NCBI GenBank assembly: GCA_964583605.1
Contig: CAZOWL010000033.1
Location: 1 to 40,597, forward strand
Reading direction: 5' to 3'
Source of the DNA: CAZOWL01 sp964583605
GTDB taxonomy: Bacteria; Pseudomonadota; Gammaproteobacteria; Chromatiales; Chromatiaceae
DNA length: 40,597 nt
Made by a program: the position numbers and the translations under genes. Shown here piece by piece: positions 7,859 through 16,382 of this stretch (position 1 is its first letter; every line of letters begins with the position of its first letter). Below the pieces are notes generated by a model. The model was not told the origin of the DNA. It worked only from the letters and a program-made list of their open reading frames with translations, and did no database searches.

Positions 7859-9505
7859 ATGTCGCTCATCGATCAGACCCCCCAATGGCAGGCCCTGGAG
7901 CGTCACTGGCAGGAGATGCATGGCGCGCACATGCGCGAGCTCTTCGCCTCTGATCCGGGGCGCGCCGAGCGCATGACGAGAGAGGTGGCTGGTCTGCGCG
8001 TCGACTTCTCCAAACATCTTCTGACCGATGACACCTGGAGCCTTCTGCACGCATTGGCCGACGCGGCCGACCTGTCGGCGTGGATTCAGCGCATGTTCGC
8101 TGGTCAGCAGATCAATACGACCGAGGAGCGGGCCGCGCTGCACATCGCGCTGCGTAACCGCTCGAATCGACTGATCCTCTTGGATGGCCAGGACGTGATG
8201 CCAGCGGTCAACTCGGTGCTCGCCCAAATGGAGGCCTTCGTCGAGCAGATCCATAGCGGCGACTGGCGCGGCTTCAGCGGCGAGCCGATCCGCGATGTGG
8301 TCAACATCGGGATCGGAGGGTCCAATCTCGGGCCCAAGATGGTCTGTGAGGCGCTGACCCCCTATCATCAGAGCCGTCTCCGGGTGCATTTCGTCTCGAA
8401 CGTCGACGGCACCCATCTCAGCGAGACGCTCAAGGAGCTCGATCCGGCCCGGACCCTGTTCGTCGTCGCATCCAAGACCTTCACGACCCAGGAGACGATG
8501 ACGAATGCCCATAGCGCGCGTCGCTGGTTGGTCACGGCGCTCGGTGACGAGGCGGCCGTGGCGAGGCACTTCGTCGCCGTCTCGACAAATGCCCGAGAGG
8601 TCACCGCCTTCGGCATCGATCCGGCCAACATGCTCGGTTTCTGGGACTGGGTTGGGGGGCGGTACTCGCTGTGGTCGGCGATCGGCCTGCCGATCGCCTT
8701 GGCGGTCGGCTTTCAGCGTTTTGGCGAGCTGCTGGAGGGGGCCCATGCAATCGACGAGCATTTCCGCTGCACGGACCTCCGCGAGAACCTCCCCGTCCTG
8801 CTGGGATTGATCGGGATCTGGTATCGGGATTTTCTCGGTGCGACGACACATGCCGTCCTGCCCTATGACCAGTATCTCAAGTACTTCCCGGCCTATCTTC
8901 AGCAAGGGGACATGGAGAGCAATGGCAAGCACGTGACGCACGAGGGCGTCTCGGTCACCTACGGCACGGGCCCGGTGGTGTGGGGGGAGCCCGGGACGGA
9001 CGGCCAGCATGCCTTCTACCAACTGATCCATCAAGGCACCGAGCTGATCCCGGCGGATTTTATCGTGCCGATCCACAGTCACAACGAGCTCGGCGATCAC
9101 CATTTGAAGCTCTTGGCCAATTGCTTCGCACAGGCGGAGGCCTTGATGCGCGGGCGCACCCGAGACGAGGCCCTGGCCGAGATGATCGGGTCTGGGATGG
9201 CCCCGGCGCGGGCCGAGGCCCTGGCTGCACACCGTGAGTTCGCCGGCAATCGCCCGACGACGACCATCCTCGTCGAGCGCATTACACCTCGGACTCTCGG
9301 CGCCCTGATCGCGCTCTACGAGCACAAGATCTTCACGCAGGGCGTCCTCTGGGGCATCAACTCGTTTGACCAGTGGGGTGTCGAGCTGGGCAAGCAGCTC
9401 GCGGGCGTGATTCTGAAAGAGCTCGAGGCCGGCGCCATTACCAACGCGCATGATGCGTCGACGCAAGCCCTGCTCGAGCATGTATTGCGAGGTCGATCTG
9501 GTTGA
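7859..9505 (+). CDS. pgi: glucose-6-phosphate isomerase
   Basis: Pgi interconverts glucose-6-phosphate and fructose-6-phosphate. The 548-residue length matches E. coli (549). Family signatures are intact: VNIGIGGSNLGPKMV (sugar-phosphate binding), VASKTFTTQETMTNA, DWVGGRYSLWSAIGLP, the catalytic-Glu region QGDMESNGK, the PIHSHNELGDHH stretch, and GINSFDQWGVELGKQL with the catalytic lysine. A GAGGAG ribosome site lies before the ATG. It follows zwf on the same strand and probably shares its transcript, placing both fates of glucose-6-phosphate together. A 757-residue reading frame on the other strand is an antisense shadow of this gene. Confidence 0.97.
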   Translation: MSLIDQTPQWQALERHWQEMHGAHMRELFASDPGRAERMTREVAGLRVDFSKHLLTDDTWSLLHALADAADLSAWIQRMFAGQQINTTEERAALHIALRNRSNRLILLDGQDVMPAVNSVLAQMEAFVEQIHSGDWRGFSGEPIRDVVNIGIGGSNLGPKMVCEALTPYHQSRLRVHFVSNVDGTHLSETLKELDPARTLFVVASKTFTTQETMTNAHSARRWLVTALGDEAAVARHFVAVSTNAREVTAFGIDPANMLGFWDWVGGRYSLWSAIGLPIALAVGFQRFGELLEGAHAIDEHFRCTDLRENLPVLLGLIGIWYRDFLGATTHAVLPYDQYLKYFPAYLQQGDMESNGKHVTHEGVSVTYGTGPVVWGEPGTDGQHAFYQLIHQGTELIPADFIVPIHSHNELGDHHLKLLANCFAQAEALMRGRTRDEALAEMIGSGMAPARAEALAAHREFAGNRPTTTILVERITPRTLGALIALYEHKIFTQGVLWGINSFDQWGVELGKQLAGVILKELEAGAITNAHDASTQALLEHVLRGRSG

Positions 9506-9748
9506 CGGAGGACTGATCGCCGTTTGTCCTATCGCAGAGGGGGCGACTTGGAGGTCGACCCTCCGGCTGGTTTCGGTGGCCGACTCTTTCGCTTCTTTTC
9601 GAACCGCTTGTCGTTCTCTCGGTTCAGATGGGTGCGTTCTGAGGCACCGTTCGCGACCCGGCGCGACGTTGCAGGGGCAGCATGTTCTCGGTGTCCGGCC
9701 GCACTCCGTCTGACCGCTTCGCAGCCCGCCGCGCAGGCAGGATAGACA

Positions 9749-11062
9749 GTGGTAGAGGGCACTCGACGCTTCATCGATTTCCGCACGGCCTGGCTGATCG
9801 TCGTCGCCAATATGATCGGCACCGGCGTCTTCACGACGCTGGGGCTCCAAGCCGAGGGCGTCCCCGATGGCGCGGCCCTCCTGCTGCTCTGGGTGCTCGG
9901 CGGTGTTGTCGCCCTCTGTGGCGCGCTCGCCTACGCGGAGCTGGCCGCGGCATTGCCCCGCTCCGGCGGGGAATACCATTTTCTATCACGCATCTACCAT
10001 CCTGTTCTTGGCCAAATGGCGGGCTGGGTCTCGGTCACGGTCGGGTTCGCTGCCCCGGTCGCCCTGGCGGCCATGGCCATGGGCCGCTATACCGCCACCT
10101 TCTTGCCGATTGCGCCGCAGCCGACGGCGGTCGCCCTGCTCTTCGCGGTGACTCTGGTGCACGCGACAGACCCCTCTTTCGGCGCCCGCTTCCAGGTTGT
10201 CGCGACCTGGCTGAAGATCCTGGTGATCGTGATTTTCGCTGGAGCCGGCCTGGCCGTCGGTTCGGTGCCGGGCAGCCTGAGCCCCTGGCCGAGCGAAGCG
10301 ACGTGGGAGGCGGTTCTCAGCGCGCCGTTTGGCGTGGCGCTGATCTACGTCGCCTACGCCTATTCGGGCTGGAACGCCGCGGCCTATGTCGTGGATGAGG
10401 TCCAGGAGCCGCGGCGGGTTGTGCCCCGCGCGCTGGTTTGGGGCACGCTCGTGGTTACCGGCCTTTACCTTCTCCTCAACCTGACCTTCCTCCGCACGTT
10501 GGAGTATGGTGACCTTTCCGGGACGATCGAGGTCGGGGCGGTGTCGGCCCAGCGTATCTTCGGGTCGATCGGTGGGGCGCTGATGAGCGCCATCCTGAGT
10601 GCGCTGCTCGTCTCGACGGTGAGCGCCATGGTGTTGATCGGCCCGCGGGTCCTCGTACGCATCGGCGAGGATGTGCCGACTCTGGCGGCACTCGGCGCCC
10701 GCAATCCGAGCGGTGCCCCAGCGCGCGCGATCTGGCTTCAGCAGGGTATCGCCCTCATTATGATCCTGTCAGGGTCGTTCGAGGGGGTGTTGTCTTTTAC
10801 GGGATTCACGCTGACAGTGTTCGCCATGCTGACCGTGGCTGGGGTGGTGCGTCTACGCTGGCGGGAGCCGGATCTAGAGAGGTCGTTCCGCATGCCCTTC
10901 TATCCAATTCCGGTGGTGATCTTTTGCTCGATCGGCGGTCTTAGTATCGGACTCCTGTTTGTCGAGCGGCCGACTCCGATCATCGTCGCCGGGCTGTTCT
11001 TGGTGATCGTTTGGTGGTGGATTCGCAGGGGCGATGCCAAGCGGTCGCCGCCGGCCCCTTGA
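9749..11062 (+). CDS. APC-superfamily amino acid permease
   Basis: An integral inner-membrane transporter of 437 residues with about 12 hydrophobic segments. The first helix contains the APC substrate-binding break, NMIGTGVFTTLG (about residues 20-31). The region PRSGGEYHFLSRIYHPVLGQMAGW is the loop and helix 3 start typical of this superfamily, and YAYSGWNAAAYVVDEVQEPRRVVPRAL is the conserved helix 6 to loop region. Substrate cannot be read from sequence; amino acid or polyamine uptake or exchange are both possible. The start codon is GTG, with GGCAGGA upstream. It stands alone: 243 nt separate it from pgi and about 530 nt from prkA. Those 243 nt upstream hold no convincing gene, only short inverted repeats. 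Confidence 0.88.
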   Translation: MVEGTRRFIDFRTAWLIVVANMIGTGVFTTLGLQAEGVPDGAALLLLWVLGGVVALCGALAYAELAAALPRSGGEYHFLSRIYHPVLGQMAGWVSVTVGFAAPVALAAMAMGRYTATFLPIAPQPTAVALLFAVTLVHATDPSFGARFQVVATWLKILVIVIFAGAGLAVGSVPGSLSPWPSEATWEAVLSAPFGVALIYVAYAYSGWNAAAYVVDEVQEPRRVVPRALVWGTLVVTGLYLLLNLTFLRTLEYGDLSGTIEVGAVSAQRIFGSIGGALMSAILSALLVSTVSAMVLIGPRVLVRIGEDVPTLAALGARNPSGAPARAIWLQQGIALIMILSGSFEGVLSFTGFTLTVFAMLTVAGVVRLRWREPDLERSFRMPFYPIPVVIFCSIGGLSIGLLFVERPTPIIVAGLFLVIVWWWIRRGDAKRSPPAP

Positions 11063-11338
11063 GCGGAGACTGTGCGGTTGCGGCGTACCCTTGCCTCACC
11101 GCCAGGCCTGACCGCGGCCATCCCGGGGGCGGAACGAATCCGGCGCTCGAGCCGTTCGGCCAAAGCCGGCTTGAGCGATCCCTCGCGGGGGCGAATCCGC
11201 GCCTTTGGACACCAGCGCCTGCCGTCGCGATGCAGGGCGACTCGGTTTCAAGGTCGCGGCACGAGCGCGACCGGCATGATGGCGGATCGTTGCAAACTTC
11301 GGACATGCGCCCAACACAGTCCATAAACGGGGCGGGCG
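11063..11338. other. non-coding stretch upstream of the prkA regulatory region
   Basis: Open frames here on both strands show no recognisable domain and have Arg/Pro-rich composition expected of antisense or non-coding GC-rich DNA. No repeat copy, tRNA or terminator with a T-tract was found. It precedes the sigma-54 control region of prkA. Confidence 0.5.
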
Positions 11339-11361
11339 TACCGGCACGATCATGACCGGTA
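11339..11361. promoter_or_regulatory. palindrome TACCGG-N11-CCGGTA
   Basis: A perfect inverted repeat of six bases with an 11-nt spacer lies 2 nt upstream of the NtrC-type site, with about two helical turns between half-sites. It could be an additional regulator operator or a weak second activator site for the downstream sigma-54 promoter. No regulator is assigned. Confidence 0.35.
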
Positions 11362-11363
11362 GA

Positions 11364-11380
11364 TGCACTCGAATCGTGCA
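11364..11380. promoter_or_regulatory. NtrC-type enhancer site
   Basis: TGCACTCGAATCGTGCA is a perfect TGCAC-N7-GTGCA palindrome. It matches the known NtrC (GlnG) operator consensus (TGCACC-N5-GGTGCA) in length and in both outer half-sites. Its centre is about 105 bp upstream of the start predicted for the sigma-54 promoter at 11451-11466, a normal enhancer distance. A second canonical site was not found, and NtrC usually uses paired sites. Confidence 0.6.
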
Positions 11381-11450
11381 ATAAGCAGCTCGGGGGTGCC
11401 GCGAGGATGAGTCGGCAAAGTCAGGCCACCGGCCGGTAAAAAGGTGTTTA

Positions 11451-11466
11451 TGGCGCGGATATTGCC
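11451..11466 (+). promoter_or_regulatory. sigma-54 promoter of the prkA operon
   Basis: TGGCGCGGATATTGCC fits the -24/-12 consensus TGGCACG-N4-TTGCW with two mismatches, and keeps the invariant GG and GC exactly 10 bp apart. The predicted start is near 11477, giving a leader of about 115 nt to the prkA ATG. In E. coli the homologous yeaGH operon is known to be a sigma-54/NtrC target, which agrees with the NtrC-type palindrome upstream. Confidence 0.7.
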
Positions 11467-11592
11467 GCGCATTGAACGCAGAGCCTGCTCGGTAGCCGAC
11501 CACCGCGCCTCCGTGGCTGGACGCCAAGAATCTGGTTGGCCGCACTCAACTGCGGTCGTGATCCAAACCCCGACTTCGTGGGAGGTATGTCT

Positions 11593-13515
11593 ATGTCGAT
11601 TTTCGAACGCTACCAGGCCCGCTACGAAGCGTCTCGCCATGAGGTGATCAGCCTGGGTGATTATCTCGAGCTGTGTCGGTCCGATCCGCTCGCCTATGCC
11701 GGGCCGGCCGAGCGTCTATTGCAGGCGATTGGGGAGCCTGAGCTCGTCGACACGCGGAACGACCCGCGACTGAGCCGGATCTTTCAGAACAAGATGCTGC
11801 GGCGCTATCCAGCCTTCGATGAGTTCTATGGCATGGAGGAGCCGATCGAGCATCTGGTCGCCTACCTCAAGCATGCGGCACAGGGATTGGAGGAGAAGAA
11901 GCAGATCCTCTACCTGCTCGGTCCGGTCGGTGGCGGGAAGTCGTCGCTCGCGGAGAAGCTCAAGGAACTGATGGAGGAGGTACCTTTCTACGCGATCGAA
12001 GGCTCGCCGGTGTTCGAGTCGCCGCTCGGCCTGTTCTCGCCGGAGGAGGACGGGCCGATCCTCGAGGACGATTACGGCATCCCGAGCCGCTATCTGCGCA
12101 CCATTATGTCGCCTTGGGCCGTCAAGCGCCTGCAGGAGTACAACGGGGACATCACGCGCTTTCGGGTCGCGAAGCTCTTCCCGTCGATCCTCGAGCAAGT
12201 GGCGATCGCAAAGACCGAGCCGGGTGATGAGAACAATCAGGACATCTCGTCGCTGGTGGGCAAGGTCGACATCCGCCAGCTGGAGCGTTTCGCTCAGCAC
12301 GATGCCGACGCCTACAGCTACTCGGGCGCCCTGTGCCGGGCCAACCAAGGGTTGATGGAATTCGTCGAGATGTTCAAGGCGCCGATCAAGGTTCTCCATC
12401 CGCTGTTGACCGCGACGCAGGAGGGTAACTACAACGGTACCGAGGGACTGTCCGCGCTGCCGTTCCAAGGCATCATCCTGGCCCACAGCAACGAGTCCGA
12501 GTGGCAGTCGTTCCGAAACAACAAGAACAACGAGGCCTTTCTCGACCGTGTCTACATCGTAAAGGTCCCCTACTGTCTGCGGGTCAACGAAGAGGTCCAG
12601 ATCTACCAGAAGCTGTTGCGCAACAGCTCGCTGGCGGCCGCTCCCTGCGCGCCCGGTACTCTAGAGATGATGGCGCAATTCTCCGTGCTGACGCGCTTGA
12701 AGGAGCCGGAGAACTCCAGCGCCTTCTCCAAGATGCGGATCTACAATGGCGAGAACCTGAAGGACACCGATCCCAAGGCCAAGTCGATCCAGGAATATCG
12801 CGACTATGCCGGCGTGGACGAGGGCATGGCCGGTATCTCCACTCGGTTCGCTTTCAAGATCCTGTCCCAGGTCTTCAATTTCGACCATTCCGAGGTCGCC
12901 GCCAATCCGGTGCATCTGCTCTACGTGGTGGAGAAGCAGATCGCTCGCGAGCATCTGCCGCCTGAGGTACAGGAGCGCTATCTCGGGTACCTGAAGCAGT
13001 TCCTCGCCCCGCGCTACGCCGAGTTTATCGGCAAGGAATTGCAGACGGCCTACCTAGAATCCTATGCGGAGTATGGCCAGAACATCTTCGACCGCTACGT
13101 GACCTACGCCGACTACTGGATCCAGGACCAGGAGTATCGCGATCCGGATACCGGTGAGATGATGGACCGTGCGGCCCTCAATGAGGAGCTAGAGAAGATC
13201 GAGAAGCCCGCGGGCATCTCCAACCCGAAGGATTTCCGCAATGAGATCGTCAATTTTGTCCTTCGGGCGCGCGCGAACCACGCCGGGGCCAATCCGAAAT
13301 GGACCAGCTACGAGAAGCTGCGTGTCGTCATTGAGAAGAAGATGTTCTCGAATACCGAGGACCTGCTGCCGGTGATCTCCTTCAATGCCAAGGCCTCGGC
13401 GGATGAGCAAAAGAAGCACGAGCAGTTCGTGGACCGCATGACGGGTAAGGGCTACACCCCGAAGCAGGTCCGGCTCCTCTCGGAGTGGTATTTGCGGGTC
13501 AGGAAGTCGCATTGA
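11593..13515 (+). CDS. prkA: PrkA/YeaG family serine protein kinase
   Basis: PrkA (YeaG in E. coli) is a cytoplasmic AAA-type serine protein kinase of starvation and stress responses. The 640-residue product is near E. coli YeaG (644). It has a Walker A loop GPVGGGKSS (residues 110-118) in the N-terminal AAA-PrkA domain, and conserved blocks such as RYPAFDEFYGMEEPIEHLV and AAQGLEEKKQILYLLG; the C-terminal PrkA kinase-like domain follows (about residues 390-640). The start is set by GGAGG at 11581-11585, seven bases before ATG 11593 (MSIFERYQARYEA, like YeaG). An ATG at 11587 is too close to that site. It is preceded by a sigma-54 promoter and an NtrC-type site, and followed by yeaH after 108 nt and then spoVR. 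Confidence 0.95.
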   Translation: MSIFERYQARYEASRHEVISLGDYLELCRSDPLAYAGPAERLLQAIGEPELVDTRNDPRLSRIFQNKMLRRYPAFDEFYGMEEPIEHLVAYLKHAAQGLEEKKQILYLLGPVGGGKSSLAEKLKELMEEVPFYAIEGSPVFESPLGLFSPEEDGPILEDDYGIPSRYLRTIMSPWAVKRLQEYNGDITRFRVAKLFPSILEQVAIAKTEPGDENNQDISSLVGKVDIRQLERFAQHDADAYSYSGALCRANQGLMEFVEMFKAPIKVLHPLLTATQEGNYNGTEGLSALPFQGIILAHSNESEWQSFRNNKNNEAFLDRVYIVKVPYCLRVNEEVQIYQKLLRNSSLAAAPCAPGTLEMMAQFSVLTRLKEPENSSAFSKMRIYNGENLKDTDPKAKSIQEYRDYAGVDEGMAGISTRFAFKILSQVFNFDHSEVAANPVHLLYVVEKQIAREHLPPEVQERYLGYLKQFLAPRYAEFIGKELQTAYLESYAEYGQNIFDRYVTYADYWIQDQEYRDPDTGEMMDRAALNEELEKIEKPAGISNPKDFRNEIVNFVLRARANHAGANPKWTSYEKLRVVIEKKMFSNTEDLLPVISFNAKASADEQKKHEQFVDRMTGKGYTPKQVRLLSEWYLRVRKSH

Positions 13516-13623
13516 CGCGCGACGTGCCTGCAGGAAGCGGAACAGAACGGAGGTTGCAGGGCAAGGAGCGCTTAGCGCTTTCGGCCGATTGGCGTCCTGT
13601 AACAAGTCAGCTAGCGAGAGCCT

Positions 13624-14895
13624 ATGTCGCATTTCATCGATCGACGGCTTAACGGCAAGAACAAGAGCGCGGTCAACCGCCAGCGCTTCTTGCGCCGGTA
13701 CAAGGCCCAGCTCAAACGGGCCGTGGCGGATGCTGTCAATCGGCGGAGCATCACCGATGTGGCGACCGGCGAGCAGGTGGGCATCCCATCGAAGGACATC
13801 AGCGAGCCGGTCTTCCACCACGGTCGCGGCGGTTCTCGCGAGACGGTCCACCCAGGTAACAAGGATTTCTTGACGGGTGACCGGATCCAGCGCCCGAGCG
13901 AGGGTCCCGGCAGTGGGTCAGGGCAGGGCCGTGCCGGGCAAGGCGGGCGCGGGGAGGACAATTTCGTCTTCGAGCTCTCGCGCGAGGAGTTCCTCGATCT
14001 CCTCTTTGACGATCTGGCCCTGCCCAACCTGGTGCGTAACCAGCTGATCGGCTCTACGGAGTTCAAGTACACGCGTGCCGGCTATGCCACCGACGGCTCG
14101 CCGACGAATATCGATGTCGTGCGCTCACTGAAGGGCGCGATCGCGCGGCGCACCGCGCTCGGTGCGCCGCATCGCGGACGTCTGCGAGAGCTCGAGGAGG
14201 AGCTGGAGGCCTTGCTCGCTGCCGGGGCCGATGATGACGACGCCCGCGTGCGCGCGTTACGCGAGGAGATCGACGCGCTCAAGACGCGCCTTGAAGCCCT
14301 ACCCTTCATCGACACGTTCGATCTGCGCTATCAGAGCTTCGTCAAGCGTCCCGAGCCGACGAGCAAGGCGGTCATGGTCTGCATCATGGATGTGTCCGGG
14401 TCTATGGATCAGGTGCGCAAGAGCCTGGCGAAGCGATTTTTCATCCTGCTATACCTGTTCTTGCAGCGCAATTACGACCGTATCGACCTGGTTTTCATCC
14501 GCCATCACACGATCGCCCAGGAGGTCGACGAGCAAGAGTTTTTCTACTCCCGGGAGACCGGTGGCACCGTCGTATCGAGCGCCTTGAATCTCGCCTATGA
14601 CATCCTCCGCGAGCGCTACGACAGCAGCGTCTGGAACATCTACGCCGCCCAGGCGTCAGACGGCGACAATTGGGACTCCGACTCGGCAATCTGTCGCGAC
14701 ATCCTCACCGAGCGGCTAATGCCGATGATGCGCTATTACGCCTACGTCGAGATCACGCCGCGTCAGCATCAAAGTCTCTGGTATGCCTATCAGGAGGTTA
14801 GGGCGCTGCACCGGCATTTTGCAATGCAAGAGATCGGCGGCGCCGAGGACATCTATCCCGTCTTTCGTGAGCTATTCAAGAGGCAGGAGGTATGA
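13624..14895 (+). CDS. yeaH: YeaH/DUF444 von Willebrand-like protein
   Basis: YeaH is the constant genomic partner of PrkA; its molecular role is not settled. The 423-residue product (E. coli YeaH about 427) opens MSHFIDRRLNGKNKSAVNRQ, then has a Gly/Gln/Arg-rich linker (about residues 95-115) with GSGSGQGRAGQGG. The C-terminal half is a VWA-like domain with the MIDAS metal motif DVSGSMD (about residues 257-263), followed by VFIRHHT and ETGGTVVSSAL. These suggest a metal-dependent protein-interaction module. Its stop overlaps the spoVR start (ATGA at 14892-14895), so the two are translationally coupled. A 108-nt gap after prkA holds small inverted repeats (CCTGCA...TGCAGG) but no clear promoter. 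Confidence 0.94.
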   Translation: MSHFIDRRLNGKNKSAVNRQRFLRRYKAQLKRAVADAVNRRSITDVATGEQVGIPSKDISEPVFHHGRGGSRETVHPGNKDFLTGDRIQRPSEGPGSGSGQGRAGQGGRGEDNFVFELSREEFLDLLFDDLALPNLVRNQLIGSTEFKYTRAGYATDGSPTNIDVVRSLKGAIARRTALGAPHRGRLRELEEELEALLAAGADDDDARVRALREEIDALKTRLEALPFIDTFDLRYQSFVKRPEPTSKAVMVCIMDVSGSMDQVRKSLAKRFFILLYLFLQRNYDRIDLVFIRHHTIAQEVDEQEFFYSRETGGTVVSSALNLAYDILRERYDSSVWNIYAAQASDGDNWDSDSAICRDILTERLMPMMRYYAYVEITPRQHQSLWYAYQEVRALHRHFAMQEIGGAEDIYPVFRELFKRQEV

Positions 14896-16382
14896 CGCGG
14901 CGCCTCATCTCTGATTCGTCCGAATGGACATTCCCGGTGCTCGAGCGCCTCGACCGAGAGATCGCGCGCCTCGCGCACGGCGTCTATGGCTTGGACACCT
15001 ACGCCAATCAGATCGAGGTCATCGCCTCGGAGCAGATGATCGACGCCTATTCCTCGGTCGGCCTGCCGATCAACTACCATCACTGGTCGTTCGGCAAGCA
15101 GTTTGTTGCCACCGAGCAGACCTACCGCCGCGGCCAAATGGGGCTGGCCTACGAGATCGTCATCAACTCCGACCCCTGCATCGCCTACCTCATGGAGGAG
15201 AACACGCTGCCAATGCAGGCATTGGTCATTGCCCATGCCTGTTATGGGCATAACAGCTTCTTCAAGGGCAACTACCTGTTCCGCACCTGGACGAGTGCCG
15301 ATGCCATCATCGATTACCTCGTCTTCGCTCGCAAATACATCGCCACCTGCGAGGAGCGCTACGGTCAAGAGGAGGTCGAGCTCCTCCTGGACTCGTGCCA
15401 TGCCCTGATGAACCATGGGGTGGATCGCTACAAGCGTCCGTCGCCGCTGTCGATGGCTGAGGAGCAGCGTCGCCAAGAGGAGCGTGAGGTCTATCTCCAA
15501 TCGCAGATCAATGATCTCTGGCGGACGCTGCCGCCCGTCGACGAAGACGGCAACGGCGAGCCGGAGGAGCGTTGGCCCGAAGATCCGCAGGAGAATATCC
15601 TCTATTTCATTGAGAAGAACGCCCCTCTGCTGGAGCCTTGGCAGAGGGAGATTCTGAGGATCGTGCGCAAGATCAGCCAGTATTTCTACCCGCAGCGCCA
15701 AACTCAGGTGATGAATGAGGGCTGGGCGACCTTCTGGCACTATACGCTCCTTAACCACCTTTACGATGAAGGATTTGTCAGCGACGGCTTCATGATGGAG
15801 ATCCTGCAGTCGCACACGGGCGTCGTCTTTCAACCGCCCTTCGATGCCCCTTACTACAGCGGAATCAATCCGTATGCGCTGGGCTTTGCGATGATGCGTG
15901 ACATCCGTCGGATCTGCGAGGCGCCGACTTCCGAAGACCGCGAGTGGTTTCCAGACATTGCCGGGCAGGATTGGTTGAAGGTCCTCGATTTCGCGATGCG
16001 CAATTTCAAGGATGAGAGCTTCATCGCCCAGTTCTTGTCGCCGCGCGTGATGCGCGACCTGCGGCTTTTCGCCGTCAACGACGATGATCGCGAAGAGACG
16101 CTGGAGGTATCGGCGATTCACGAGGAGATGGGCTACCGCGCCCTGCGTCAGGCCTTGGCCGACCAGTACAACCTCGGCAGTCGCGAGCCAAATATCCAGG
16201 TCTACAATGTCGATCGGCGCGGCGACCGCTCGTTGACGCTGCGCCACTCCCGCTACAATCGCCGTCCCCTCGCGGAGAGCGTCGACGAGATGCTGCGCCA
16301 TGTGCGGCGGCTGTGGGGCTTCACCGTTCGGCTCGAGTCCGTCGATGAGCAGGGTCGGGTCCAGCTTATCGGAGAGGCCTGA
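14892..16382 (+). CDS. spoVR: SpoVR/YcgB family protein
   Basis: A 496-residue cytoplasmic protein of the SpoVR family (E. coli YcgB 510 residues). The family is named for a Bacillus spore-cortex gene but is widespread in non-sporulating proteobacteria beside prkA and yeaH. Conserved blocks seen are YGLDTYANQIEVI, PINYHHWSFGKQF, the His-rich HACYGHNSFFKGNYLF, and MNEGWATFWHYTLLNHLY. The conserved His/Glu residues suggest a metal site (inference). It overlaps yeaH by 4 nt and touches the next gene, an L,D-transpeptidase, whose ATG follows the spoVR TGA immediately. The three-gene core plus this transpeptidase therefore looks like one translational unit. No enzymatic activity should be assumed. 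Confidence 0.94.
   Translation: MTRRLISDSSEWTFPVLERLDREIARLAHGVYGLDTYANQIEVIASEQMIDAYSSVGLPINYHHWSFGKQFVATEQTYRRGQMGLAYEIVINSDPCIAYLMEENTLPMQALVIAHACYGHNSFFKGNYLFRTWTSADAIIDYLVFARKYIATCEERYGQEEVELLLDSCHALMNHGVDRYKRPSPLSMAEEQRRQEEREVYLQSQINDLWRTLPPVDEDGNGEPEERWPEDPQENILYFIEKNAPLLEPWQREILRIVRKISQYFYPQRQTQVMNEGWATFWHYTLLNHLYDEGFVSDGFMMEILQSHTGVVFQPPFDAPYYSGINPYALGFAMMRDIRRICEAPTSEDREWFPDIAGQDWLKVLDFAMRNFKDESFIAQFLSPRVMRDLRLFAVNDDDREETLEVSAIHEEMGYRALRQALADQYNLGSREPNIQVYNVDRRGDRSLTLRHSRYNRRPLAESVDEMLRHVRRLWGFTVRLESVDEQGRVQLIGEA

Noticed and set aside
7706..9979. 757-codon minus-strand frame
   Set aside because: It lies opposite pgi, which is complete and full-length; the frame is a GC-rich antisense shadow.
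11096..11545. 149-codon minus-strand frame upstream of prkA
   Set aside because: No domain, Arg/Pro/Ser-rich composition, and it overlaps the sigma-54 promoter and NtrC-type site.
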